Assembly: GCA_014905825.1 (NCBI GenBank)
Contig: JACGCN010000005.1
Span: 1,860,001-1,924,000 of the forward strand
DNA from: Lyophyllum atratum
Lineage: Eukaryota; Basidiomycota; Agaricomycetes; Agaricales; Lyophyllaceae
Direction: 5' to 3'
Length of the DNA: 64,000 nucleotides
Both the position numbers and the translations under genes were made by a program. This document shows positions 1 to 10,406 of the stretch, one piece after another. How positions within the stretch are numbered: the stretch's first letter is position 1; the number at the start of each line of letters is the position of its first letter. Below the pieces are notes generated by a model. The model was not told the DNA's origin. It saw only the letters and a program-made list of their open reading frames with translations, and did not search any database.

Positions 1-111
1 TCCAGCAGCAGCAGAGCATGGTGTGGATGAATGCTGTAAGTTTATTCAATTTTCTCGCCCGATTCTCGTTGTTGATAATGTTCTTAGCAGGGACAGAGGG
101 GGGCTGTGTAG
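1..111 (+). CDS. Possible 3' end of a gene cut by the left edge
   Basis: Read from base 3, the edge encodes a short glutamine run followed by SMVWMNA, and then a good donor (GTAAGT) directly after the GCT codon. An acceptor (TTCTTAG) at 86-87 would add a last exon encoding QGQRGAV and a TAG at 109-111. The intron would be about 53 nt, typical of this window. There is too little sequence to name a family. It could equally be non-coding DNA, so this is an inference from splice signals and the CAG run only. Confidence 0.3.
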
Positions 112-784
112 CTGTATCCTATGGCCCCAAACACTTAGTCTTTTTTTTTATTGCATCTATTGACCCGAGTCCATTCTTGCTACCGCGTGTCTGGTTTACT
201 TGTATTTCTTTTTCGAGATTACTATTGTGCTTTGCTTTCGTCTGCTGCTGTTCTATCATCTACTCTAGGGTTATTATCAAGTATGTACTATATGTGTGTT
301 CTGATGCCCTTTCCCGCCTACCATATCTTGCTCTATTCCCACTGTCCTGGTACAGTTTACTTGTGGCTGTTGAACGTTGACCCAGTAGTTTACTACTTCT
401 CTCTGGATGAGCCATGTATGCTTTCGGTTGTCTTTGGTCGATAAAACCCTAATGATAATATTTCGCATTGCATCGATGGAAAGCGAGGGTCGGACTCTGC
501 AGAAAAGCCGGACTGAGTGAATGGATAAGCGCATTCGTGAAGTCAATAAATATCATATAGGCTCGGAATCATCGTCACAGTACGTATGTATCTACAAGTA
601 CAGTAATACTACCTACATAGCGCTACAGAAGTACAGTATATAGATCACTAAATTTAGATAGTCATCGTATAGAGTTCAAGGGTTACAGAAGCGCCGCCTA
701 GTGCAGCGCTGTAATACAGGGAAGTCCAGGGTCCAATCGGCGTCATGAGTTAGATACAGAATAAATACAACTGCGCCGGATAGC
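112..784. other. Intergenic, AT-richer, no gene seen
   Basis: This stretch lies downstream of the chitinase stop codon and of the possible edge gene. Open frames of up to about 120 codons occur on the plus strand, but they are rich in hydrophobic residues of random appearance and show no family signature. It probably holds the 3' untranslated regions of two converging genes. Confidence 0.5.
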
Positions 785-3575
785 TCAGTATCTGAAAAGT
801 CGAGAGCGTCTCCTCCTGCTTGTGGTAGACGAGGAACAGGCCCCGGTGTCGGCCCAGACGCCTGTGATGCCTCCCGGGGTAACTACATAACAGCATGTTA
901 GGGAGCAGGTTGACACTATATGGTTGCAAGCGTACTTGCGAGGGTCCACCATCTAGCCGTCCAGACGCGTCCGCTGAAACGGGCGGGTCAGTCTAAACGT
1001 GGTCCCGAGCGTGATTTCATTAACCCGGACACGTACCCGTGGAAAGCTTTCTTGCCATTGGCGTACTACGAAATAAATGTTAATAAGGGCCTGCAGGATA
1101 ATTGCTCGAAAGAAGTACGTACTATAACGCGGGAGGACCATCCTGCGATGCCTGGGCAGCTGTCAGTGCCGGGTGCTGGTGTGCTCGACGTCCCATCAGT
1201 GGACGAGCAAGCGCCATCATCAGCCCAGACCTCTAAGGCGACTGTATCATGTGTCAACTGGCGAGTTTTCGGGTCTAATGAAATCTCCAACGTACCACCT
1301 GGAGTGTCTAGACTTCGATTTAGCTCAGTGCATTTCGAAAATGAGAACGTCACATACCTCCTTGAGACCACCATTTCGCAGTCCATATGCGTCCGCTGGA
1401 GGGCACAGATCAGCCCCATCGGAGTGTAGACTAACAAAATGTGACTAACCTATGGGTAATCCTGTTACCCCCAGCATACTAATTGGGATTGATTATCAGC
1501 AACTGGGCCTATAACTTGGCTCAGTGAGACTCACTATCGTGGATGCAGCCCATCCGGCGATATCCACACAGCTTCCGGAAGCCGAGGTGGATGTGGGAGA
1601 AGGGGGAGTTGCAATGGATGTGGAGGAGGAGGAGGGAGTTAAGGTGGAGATGGGGGAGGAGGAAGTTGTCGTTGAAGCATTCGTCGTGGTCATAGTCGTT
1701 GTTGGAGCATTGGAAGTTGTAATGATCGTGGATGAAGTGCTTGAAGTAGTCTTCGAGGTCGTTATCGTGGTTGGAATAGTGGCGGGTGTCTCGGTCGTAG
1801 TTGTATCAGGAGGGCATGCGTCGCCGTCATCGCCGTTGTCCATCGCCGTCTTAACGGCTACATCATATCGGCTGTTCCCTACGCAAGTCTCGTTACTGCT
1901 GGCACAAGGCCGACTTGGTGAGTACTTACCATGAGCTTGCGACGCATCCCAAAGCATGATACCGCCAAACGACGAGTACTTTGCCCGGGTTTCTCGGGCA
2001 ATTTCTCCCAACGTGGAAGCGCTGACATAGCCTGATCCAGCAGCAGATCCAGCGGCGGGTGCCCCGATGTATACTTTGACGTTCTTGTTCGGCGATGTGG
2101 TCTTGGCCCAATTATCCCTGGAAAGGCCGGTGAGCAGGTGGAATTGCTGGTGCAGAAGTATACGGACCATACACCGAAATTCCATGCCTAGGATACAACA
2201 GAGGTCAACAGCGAGTTCGAAGGATGTGAAGATGAGAAGACACATACATTCGGGTTGTTGTAGTTATTGACACCGCAATAGTTGTTGTACTGCGGGAGTG
2301 GTTTGAAATCTTGAAGATAGTCGAGGGTTCCGAGAGACTCACACTACCAAAAGAAAGTGAGCAATGAATGATTACAGGAGTAGTCGATTTCCGCTTACAC
2401 TAAGCAGGCAGAGGTAGATTCCAGGTCATAAACACAAAAAAGATTCAGAGCGATGAACCACTCACACTATAGCAAAGAGGTCAATCTAACGGACGCGATG
2501 AATACTACACGGGCGAACTTACTTGGACATAGATTGCATCGAACCCGACAGCACTGATGACTGATCCCAGATACACGTCAGGGAAGGGGCATTGAGGTGC
2601 GGCCGTGACATAATATCTGCAATGAGTAAAAGTCAGTCAGGCCCTACAACTTGAACGGAGGATAGCGACTTCTTGCTCTTCCCCTGGGAAAGCTCGCGAA
2701 TTCTCGACACGAAAGCTGCCAGGCCTGTGCCTGAGCCACCTTCGATGTCTAGATCGACACTAGCCCTGCAGCGTTAGCCTTTGCACATCTAGTAGAACTC
2801 GCAAAGAGGACGCACCCATCGAGAACCGCGTCCCCGAACGGCCGTGTGTCGCTCGAGCCTCCAAGGAATACATTCCACACAGTCTCAGCGAACGTCCGCG
2901 CCTGCGCGTCCGAATCGAAACCAGCTACGCCGGTAGCACCGCCGATACTGATGGTGACGATCTTGCCACGGGCCTGGCACGCCTTGATGTCGTCCGTGAG
3001 GGAGGGGCACATGGCGAGACGGGTACCAGGGAAGACGTTGCCGTTATTGCTATTGCAGGTCTGTCGGTTGAAGCGTGCGTCAGCTGGGCGGGTAAGTAGA
3101 AGGGGATGTAGGAGACCGACGTTTGCTAGATCGATCTCTGGGAGACCGCCGGCGGAGAAGAGGACGTGGAGGAAGGCAAGAGGGATGGCGTTGATGGTGT
3201 CGTCCTGGCGCAAGCATCAACTCGTGTTCCCGATGACGAGAGACAAAGCAGCGAAGTACCTGGCAATACGCAGACAAGGTCTTCTGCGAGTTTGTGGGGT
3301 CAGCATTGGTCGCGCCATACGAGTTCTGGCCATAGTATCTGTCGTCGGAACACTTGTCAATATTTCGCCGACATGAATAGCTTACGGGCTAGGATCTTAC
3401 ACAGCCAACTAAAAAAGCCAAATGCCGTTAGCTTTGTATAGGGAGACATGCGGTGAACGCGGCGTACGTTGTCTGATCGGGAATTGTCAAAGGCTGTCGC
3501 CGGGAGAAAGAGTCTAGTAGCAGTAAAAAGAAGGCAGGTCGTATAAAACACGCGTTTGAAGCGCCCGAAAGCCAT
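785..3575 (-). CDS. Secreted class III chitinase (GH18) with Ser/Thr linker and two C-terminal CBM5/12-type chitin-binding modules
   Basis: This enzyme hydrolyses beta-1,4 links in chitin, outside the cell or at the wall. The start at 3575 opens a signal peptide ([19 protein letters not shown]). Two small introns then join NLAVYYGQNS, the usual mature start of this class. Next come the SIGGATG strand and, after another intron (about 2830 to 2760), the catalytic DxxDxDxE region VDLDIEGG, whose Glu is the acid/base. A later barrel strand reads [11 protein letters not shown], followed by [13 protein letters not shown] linker of about 90 residues, mostly Thr/Ser, covers roughly 1830-1560. It leads to two modules, each with an AGW(A/S)(A/S) strand and a (I/V)WTA(K/R)WW strand followed by TPGG and VWAD. 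The second module ends near 785 with an Arg-rich tail. The modules only read through if three introns per module are removed; these splice sites were chosen by eye. Function is confident; exon edges are provisional. Confidence 0.88.
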
Positions 3576-3645
3576 GCTAGATGGCGGGAAGAGGAATTGC
3601 GTGGAAAGGAAAGAGGGGGACGTCGCTGAGCGACTGGCTTGAGAC

Positions 3646-4293
3646 CTAGGGAACATCGGTCCTCTTATTCGATTCTGGGAGTGGCGTATGAACAAGGCGG
3701 AGCTGCTCTTGAATGTTGCTCGTTAATTTGCTCGGAGCGCCGAGGACGCGGACCCGATTTGGAGACATGGTCTGCATGTGAGACATGCAAGGTGGATGGA
3801 ATGTTTGGCGCCAGGGTCGTCTGTGTCTGCGCAACGTCCATAACGACAGGGCGGCGAGGACAGCACTGTGGATGAAGTACACGCGCTTTCCTGGAAGGCT
3901 CCTGAAGCCTTTGGGTAGAGGATTGAGGAACATGAACGTGCTTCCTAGGTCTGAAGGATGTGATTTGTGATCCGGTAGGAGGTCACGCGAATGCAACAAC
4001 GTCAGGCAGTGGAAAGGGCATTGAATCACTCCGACTGGCCAAGAACTCGAACAAAGAAAGCTTTTGAGTATTCGGCACCAACTACCGAAGCCGCAAGAGG
4101 GACCATAGCCTTGCCGAGCCCTATTCATATTGATTCCGGTTTTAGGGTAGGGCCCAAGTGGAAAAGGCGGAGGAACATGTATGATGGTCGGCGATATGAA
4201 ATTTGCCCTAGTCTGCGCCGGTTGGCCGTTTGTTGCATTTGAGAATCCAGCCAACATAATGCACGAAAGTGCTGCATAGCTATGCACGCGCAA
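3646..4293 (-). CDS. Possible secreted protein of unknown function
   Basis: An uninterrupted frame of 215 codons lies just upstream of the chitinase on the same strand. It begins with a plausible signal peptide (MRVHSYAALSCIMLAGFSNATNG), followed by a proline-rich stretch (HVPPPFPLGPYPKTG). No family was recognised. The later two thirds look less protein-like (many Arg, Pro, Ser), so the real gene may stop or splice earlier. The start was chosen because it gives the hydrophobic leader. A chance frame is a real alternative. Confidence 0.3.
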   Translation of the reverse strand: MRVHSYAALSCIMLAGFSNATNGQPAQTRANFISPTIIHVPPPFPLGPYPKTGINMNRARQGYGPSCGFGSWCRILKSFLCSSSWPVGVIQCPFHCLTLLHSRDLLPDHKSHPSDLGSTFMFLNPLPKGFRSLPGKRVYFIHSAVLAALSLWTLRRHRRPWRQTFHPPCMSHMQTMSPNRVRVLGAPSKLTSNIQEQLRLVHTPLPESNKRTDVP

Positions 4294-4862
4294 GTCATTT
4301 GACGTCTAACTGGCACGGAAAGTCTATCTTATACTTCGGTTGGGCAGGGAGAGGAGATGGCGTACCTCTTTACTTCGATCCGTACAAGCTATAGTATGTG
4401 ATTGGTAAATGGAAACGTTATTCGGCTTGGCCCAGGTCTGCAAGCTACATGTCCACCACGGTGAGGCGACATTTGGATCGTGTTCGCAAGCAATTCTTGC
4501 TAAGTTCATGGACTTGAGGTCGGAGGATAGGGGCCTTCCAGAGGTGCGTCACCCATCGCGAACCAAGATGAAGTCTTCTAGCGGTCCTACTAGATGAAGC
4601 GTTAACTCCGGCGTAGGGAGGTCCATGAGAACTCGGGCTTGACTCTTGCATCCCAGACACTATGCCACAATCTATAATGAACTGGGTTGTGGTCTTCGTT
4701 ACACTGGTAAACGTTCTTATACAACAAGTATTCATAACAAATACCTATTCCTGAGCCTCTAAGACCAAATTATGACAATGACTCGGGTTCTCGCCCTTCC
4801 TCCCCTCTACAAACACCCAGACACGAACGCACGGCTGCTCAAATGAGCCAGCCGTAAAACCG
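4294..4862. other. Intergenic, nothing convincing
   Basis: Short frames on both strands have no recognisable motif. The right part is presumably the 3' flank of the DUF1748 gene, which ends at 4863. Confidence 0.4.
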
Positions 4863-5153
4863 TCATCTCGACCCGCGTGTGTCCTTCTTGAAATACGAGC
4901 TATTGACTGCTGTCGCTTGTATCATGTCGAATATAGTTTCCCCGACGCCTAGAAAACTCTCTGTCACAGAGCGGAGGGTAGGGTCTGGGATTGCGGAGGC
5001 GTTGGGGCTGTTTGAGATGTGATGTACTTAGAAATAGTCGATGGAGAGATAGAAATGTACTAACGAGAATCCGCTGGAGCGTCGGACGCCTGCCACGACG
5101 GTGGAGAGTAGTGCTGCATCGACGGCATAGTGTACTAGCCTGCCTAGAACCAT
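4863..5153 (-). CDS. DUF1748 family mini-protein (yeast Mco10-like)
   Basis: This is a 77-residue protein from two exons. Exon 1 starts at 5153 and reads MVLGRLVHYAVDAALLSTVV..GVRRSSGFS. An intron of 57 nt begins GTTAGTACA and ends AACAG. Exon 2 continues with IPDPTLRSV, FLGVGETIFDM and a SSYFKKD end. The order (GR.(V/I)HY.VDA, AGV(K/R)RS(T/S)GF, LGVGE..FDM, YF(K/E)) matches the fungal DUF1748 family. Its yeast member is a small mitochondrial membrane protein reported around ATP synthase. The hydrophobic stretch at residues 9-22 suits membrane insertion. The gene is easy to miss because each exon is short and longer open frames overlap it in other frames. Confidence 0.85.
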
Positions 5154-6244
5154 TATGGTGTGGGTATGTGGTCTGTGTTGGTTTAGGAGATAAATACGGA
5201 CTTGAACACGAGTTTGATCGGCACGACGCCGACAAACCTGACATTGTTCCCAAAATAGCAAGTCTTCCAACCTCTAATCCCCCACCATCTTTGCGACGAT
5301 TTTATGGCTCCCATACGTCTCTTGTCTGCTCTTGCGGACGATCTAGCCTTTTTAAAAATACGTCGGCGAAAAATCAGCTTGAAAAGGCCTGTAACTGCTA
5401 CTCATTGCGGCTACTACTAGTGCTAGAGTCAGAAGCCTCAACCCTACACTTCGACCTCGATTCTGGATGGCAACAGGGCTAGGACATATGAAATCGGCTG
5501 CTAGTGACTTGAGGGAAACCTTGCTCTTGATTTAGGCGCCGTCTGACTATTCAAGAACACCCCATGATCAAAGGTGTGATAATGGGCGCCCACAACTATC
5601 ATCAAATGCCACCAGACTGACATACTGCATGCTTCTAAGGCACGAGCACGAAGCCTGATCCTCACCGCTTTCTCTCGTAAAAGAGGGACGCGGCCTACCG
5701 GGGATAGTGGGCATCCAGGCGAATCTCTTCTCGTCGCGGAAGTCGTTCAAGTCTTCCTGTCCTATCTCATGATCAGACCTCTTACTAAGACTCCAGACTT
5801 GTGACATGATTTTTAGTGCCCATTTACTTGAGCTTCCTGGCACAGTTGTTGCGGTCAGCACTCGACACCTCCCTTCCGATGGTCGTAGCCCTTTTGAGCC
5901 TTTTCTCTGACATGTAGAAAGCCGGGCTGCCTAGATCACACCTTCGCGCCAGTTTCGGCATAATTCCACACCATAACAGCACAGCATAAGAGCACAGCAT
6001 AACCACACATACAAGACCTTGGTATCGATGCTCATAAAATTGCGGAACTTGTTTGATTAGAAGCCATCTAATCTCAGCGTAACGTGCTGCAGAACAGCTG
6101 ACTCAAAGCTGTGTTGGCAGTGTTCATCCAGGGACCCCTCGTGGTGCGTGGGCCGCACGAATTGAACTCGGGGCACACCAAATGTTATTTAAGATCGAAC
6201 ATCGTACCGGCTGAGCCCCACCTGGCCGCCTCCCACTCCCATCG
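5154..6244. other. Intergenic region with only weak frames
   Basis: Two modest minus-strand frames (5568-5861 and 5824-6006) and several plus-strand frames are open here, but none shows a domain, leader or consistent splice pattern. Bases just before 6245 probably hold the promoter of the next gene. Confidence 0.4.
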
Positions 6245-7083
6245 ATGCTGAAACGCATCAGGACTCGGAGGGGCCAACCTCCTAGGCCTCCCGATAGATG
6301 GAGGATTGCAACAACTCGGGCCTCGGCGGCTGGTGCAGACATCGCCAAGACCTCTCTCATTGCGCTCAAGGAATCCGCGGATGGGTTCCCACCACTCAAA
6401 GGCGCCGCTGGCGCAGTGCTAGCGGTGTGGAATATAGCGGAGGTAAGCTTTGATCTTGCCGCGAAATATATACACCGACTTTATCTATCGACTGTCCAGC
6501 GCGTAAGGACCTCGAAAAAGGAGGCAAAGGACATCGCTGTTCGCTGCCATGAAACTCTCGAAGTTCTAGCCGATGCTGTTGTACCCGAGCCATTCAATAT
6601 ATGTCCTCGGATGCAAGCGGACATCCAAAAGTTCACCATGTAAACCCCTCCATTTCCTCACCTGCTGGTGCGCATCATCACACCATATTTGCAGCCTCTT
6701 GGGGGATATTTCTCAAGAGTTGGAACCACTCCAAAGGCATACCTGGATGTCCTCGATACTGCGCTTAAATCGCAACGAGGCAAAGCTCGCCAACGTTCGT
6801 CAGCGTTTGGAAGAAGTGCACAAGATTTTCATGGTATGTCACCCTTCTCCCATTCTGCATGTCATGCAGCCCATGTGATACTGCTGCCCAGCTTTCCTGT
6901 GCTTTGCGCACACACAGAAATTTATTGGAGATTCGACACGATATTGCCACGACATCTGACAAGCTTCAGCTTCTCGTATGTCCTTCTTGAGTGGACCTAT
7001 CGTACTAAACCGACGGAATAATATAGAACCACGGGCAACTCCATATCAAGTCTCTCCTAATTGTTTCGATCGGTTTATTTTAG
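6245..7083 (+). CDS. Stand-alone MLKL_NTD/HeLo-like four-helix protein
   Basis: Exon 1 carries SLIALKESADGFPPLKGAAG and AVLAVWNIAE, the helix signature that opens many basidiomycete STAND and kinase proteins (mixed-lineage-kinase-like N-terminal domain). After a short intron come RVRTSKKEAKDIAVRCHETL and EVLADAV, then after a second intron DISQELEPLQRHTW and VRQRLEEVHKIF. A third exon reads IRHDIATTSDKLQLL. A final exon would end at TAG 7081-7083. The third acceptor (GAG before ATTCGACAC) is weaker than usual. No kinase, NACHT or repeat domain follows, so the product would be the helical bundle alone. In related families such bundles act at membranes in regulated cell death; that role here is inference. 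A truncated STAND gene is the main alternative. Confidence 0.65.
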
Positions 7084-8196
7084 GTCCCGACTACAGCTCA
7101 ACTTCTTGAGTAGCTATTATGACCGCTTGCGTTCGGCACCTCTAGACCTCCCCTGCTGGTGCCGAATTAATCTCAGTCATAATTAACTAGTGAAGATTTG
7201 TTCGTTGTGGTCATGGAGGGATTCAAAAAAATTCCGGTCGTCTCATCCTTGGGTTTTGGACATCATCTCGACTCGCCAACTGGCACTTCGAGTATTATTC
7301 CATAGTGGAATAATTATCACTGGCTTGGGGGGGTCAGGTCAGCGATCACGTTTGTGTAACTAGTCTGTCAGACTACTTACGCAGTTTTGGGTTACAAATT
7401 TTTGTATCACCGGGACTTGGAGCCTCTGCTCCATCCTACTCCCAAAACCCCATCCCTTTCCCCCTTTCCCAATGCGCTTTTCCCCCCGCTTTCGCTGTCC
7501 CCGTTCCCCGTTCCCCGTTTCCCTCGCTTTTTCTGCCCAGGACTTTAAGCCTCTGATCCACTTCCGTTTACTTCATCTGTATTCATATGCCTCCCTCCTC
7601 CTTCGCCCATTTCCTACCCGCTTCCCACTTCCGCCTACCTCCATTCTCAAGCTCCTTTCCCCATTTCCCCCCTTTCCATCGCTCCCTAGATGACCTCCCG
7701 TACTATTTCTCATCTGGCCAGAACTATGTTTCAATTGACCTTACGAGTGATAGTGATTATACGCGCCAAGGCTGAACAAACGCGTAAGCATACTTTCCTA
7801 GAAATGTTCAACGGCCGCCCGCTATATAACGCTCGCCGCACCCGTTGTCTTCCCTAATGAGACATCGCCACAGAATATCTGTACAGACATATTCATGGTC
7901 CTGATATTCTACTCCGTACCTGCTGCACCCTGCCTGCTGTAGCTCGGTTTAAAGCTCACATCGAGGGGTCCTATAGGTCATGAATTTCACTGGTTTCATT
8001 AGAACGACAACAGGTAAGCAGAGCAGTACAGAAAGTACAGGGATGGATGAGGGGTATCAAAGGCTGTGGCAATGCATATGGAATCGAAAAAGACAGCACG
8101 GAGGTATACGGAAGCTGGAGGGATTAGCAAGTGCCACCACAGGAGGCACTCACGAGCAATATCCTTCGCTAGCAAATCGGAAGGCATGCAATGCAG
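7084..8196. other. Intergenic with a long pyrimidine-rich tract
   Basis: No gene was recognised. The bases from about 7440 to 7690 are strongly C/T-rich on the plus strand, with repeated CCCGTTCC-like and CCCTTTCC-like words and almost no purine runs. The two overlapping plus-strand frames there consist of Pro, Phe, Ser and Leu and follow from this composition. Confidence 0.5.
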
Positions 8197-9460
8197 CTAC
8201 CACCTCCCCATACCCCAAGCATTGAACGCGACTCCTCTCAAATTCCAAGTCCCTTCTCTCGGTTGGACCTCTCCTTTCCCATCCCGCGCTCGGCAGAAGA
8301 CCACGCCACTCTCAGAGACATTGTCTAGTTCTGCTTCCCATAACGTCCAGCTCCACTTGCCCTCCTGGTAGGTTATCCGCGCGTCGTGCCAGGTCTTGCC
8401 GTTGTCTCTTGTGACCTCGACGCCGGCGACGTTGGCGGAGGGGCTTGGCACGGCGTAGCCTTTGATGTACAATGATGTGGGTGATGTGAGTATGACAGAG
8501 CCGATGACAGAGTTCAGGGGGAGGGCGGTCATGCATGGGAATTTGGGCCAGAGGGGTTTCGCTTCGTCTTTCGAATTGACCTTGCAGGGGGTTAGTTATC
8601 AAGTTTTTTTTTATTCGTATGATGGAAGGCGTACGGTTGGCGGAAGGATCTTGTAGTCACGTTGTTGGTAGAAATTGGGTGATTCGTCTGGAGAAATGAT
8701 AATGGTGTCGAGCCATTTCACCCACCGCGCGCCCAAGTAACCAGGAACGACGAGGCGAAGAGGGCCGCCATGCTCAGCTGTAAGGGGTTCGTCGTTCATC
8801 TTATGCCAAAAGCCTCAGCATGAGTTATCAAGCGAAATAACGTAGAACTCACTTCGAATGCGAGCAAGACCTCGTCCTCCAGATTCGTAGCTCTCTGTAG
8901 AGTAATTGAAGAACCGTAGTACTCGTCGTCCTGGCACAGCGTGGCATACGATGCAAAGCAGACATGCGAGTTGCCGTCCTGGACACCGGCATGGCTGAGC
9001 ACATCGCAAAGCCTCACGCCGCCCCACTTGCAGTTGGCTATCACGCCGGCGTCCCAGCCTACGCCACTGACGGGCTTGATAGCACCCATCTCATTACGTC
9101 TGTTGCCTGCACACTAGGGTGAGGCATCCCTAATTAGCTTCCGCGTGTTGCTGTAAGAGGCAGGTAACACACCTGGAGGGCGGCGACTACATGTGTCGTC
9201 GTGAACGTTGATTTGAGCGTCGAAATGGTGAGTTGGAGCTCCCGGTCGACACCGCCTTTGATAGTCAGGACATAGGTCTCCTCGTCGAACTCACGGACCG
9301 GTCCGTGGTTCCGGCAGTATACAAGGTCCTCTGGGGTGATGTTGAATTCTACGAGGGAAGATACAGGGGCCTCGGCGTTGAAAGGGTTGGTCCCTTGGAC
9401 TGTTAAGAGTTCCGAGTGCGGTGGTTCTGTTGAGTAATCCATGGCCATGGTGGTTTGCAA
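8197..9460 (-). CDS. SUOX: Sulfite oxidase, molybdopterin type without a heme domain
   Basis: This enzyme oxidises sulfite to sulfate with a molybdenum cofactor. The first exon holds the sulfite-oxidase opening ([20 protein letters not shown]). An intron near 9160 splits the cofactor-binding segment, which rejoins as VVAALQ plus CAGNRRNEM; its Cys would bind Mo. Further exons give [46 protein letters not shown] and the dimerisation domain ([34 protein letters not shown]). There is no cytochrome b5 domain and no leader peptide, so the layout is like the heme-free plant type and the acceptor may be oxygen. Starts at 9448 or 9442 are equally possible. COX6B lies 290 bp upstream on the same strand. 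Confidence 0.93.
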
Positions 9461-9750
9461 TGAGGTTAAAGTCCTCGTGGTGCTTATTCTCGGGCGGAGC
9501 TCGTTACATTAATGGGCCCACGCCGGTGATCGATATCAAGACCTGTATGTAAGTCCCCGTTGTCTGCAGTGGTTGATAGATCGGGTTCAAGGTGGCAGCG
9601 TCGTAGCGAAGGATCATGGTCATGTCCAAGTCTTTCTCTTCAAGTTCCACTCTTTTTGTAATCCAGCCCAAAGCACGTGACCGTTCTAGGCATTTTTCTA
9701 AGTTACAGCAATCGATACACGCGCAGTACGTGTAGGTCTAAACAATGCCT

Positions 9751-10288
9751 TCAAGGTTCCAGCGAAGCAGGGAAGGTACCGCTCTCGCGCTGTTCATCAA
9801 ACTTCGCGATCTGTGACAGAGGGATGTACGTGAGCGCACGGGCAGAACATGACCTGACAGGATTCATACCCATTCATCTGCGGGAAGCGCGGGGTGAGAT
9901 GGTAAAGAAGATTGGAAGAGTTGATATACGTACTTGGGCACAGGGAGTGGTACGCCCTCTTGAATTGCTTGCATGGTGCAAAGTCGTCTCCCTTAGCGGC
10001 GATGCATTTGAAGTAGTCTGTGTAGTTTTGGAAACTGCTCCGTCGTGAGCCCTGAGAGGTCACAGTTATGGTCAGGAATTAGCGCACCAGTTCCTGGTCT
10101 GGTTGGTGTTGGGAAACCGGGCTGGGAGGTATGATCGTAAGCACTCGGAGTCACCGACGCGGTGTAACATTCACTCACCGTCAAAGCCGACAGTCTGAAG
10201 CACGAAGCGGCTGCGAGAATTTATCAGCTACACACAAGAACAGCAAGAAACTCTGCAACCTTTGCTCAGCGGACGCGGATTCAGACAT
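9751..10288 (-). CDS. COX12: Cytochrome c oxidase subunit 6B (yeast Cox12)
   Basis: This small subunit on the intermembrane-space face of complex IV appears here as an 87-residue protein from six short exons. Splicing gives MSESASAEQ, FVLQTVGFDARFPNTNQT, CFQNYTDYFKC, DDFAPCKQFKRAYHSLCP, NEW and a last exon IAKFDEQRESGTFPASLEP. The four Cys are spaced CX9C..CX10C, the coiled-coil-helix fold imported by Mia40. The start at 10288 is the first ATG and gives the usual short N terminus. The donor after the first conserved Cys half-codon uses an acceptor (GGAGCAG) that restores C-F-Q-N-Y in frame. PRP18 starts 118 bp away on the other strand, so the two probably share a promoter. Confidence 0.92.
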
Positions 10289-10406
10289 GTTCGTGGCGAG
10301 TTGAAGGTTCGGGTTGCGGCGGAAGAATACAGAGGACGCTGCTTACATCAGCACTCTCATTTCTTCTTCCTCTCACCCACCTCGAATTCCACATTATCGC
10401 GCTTAC

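Noticed and set aside
4991..5482. Plus-strand frame of 163 codons
   Set aside because: It overlaps the DUF1748 exons on the other strand and has no motif.
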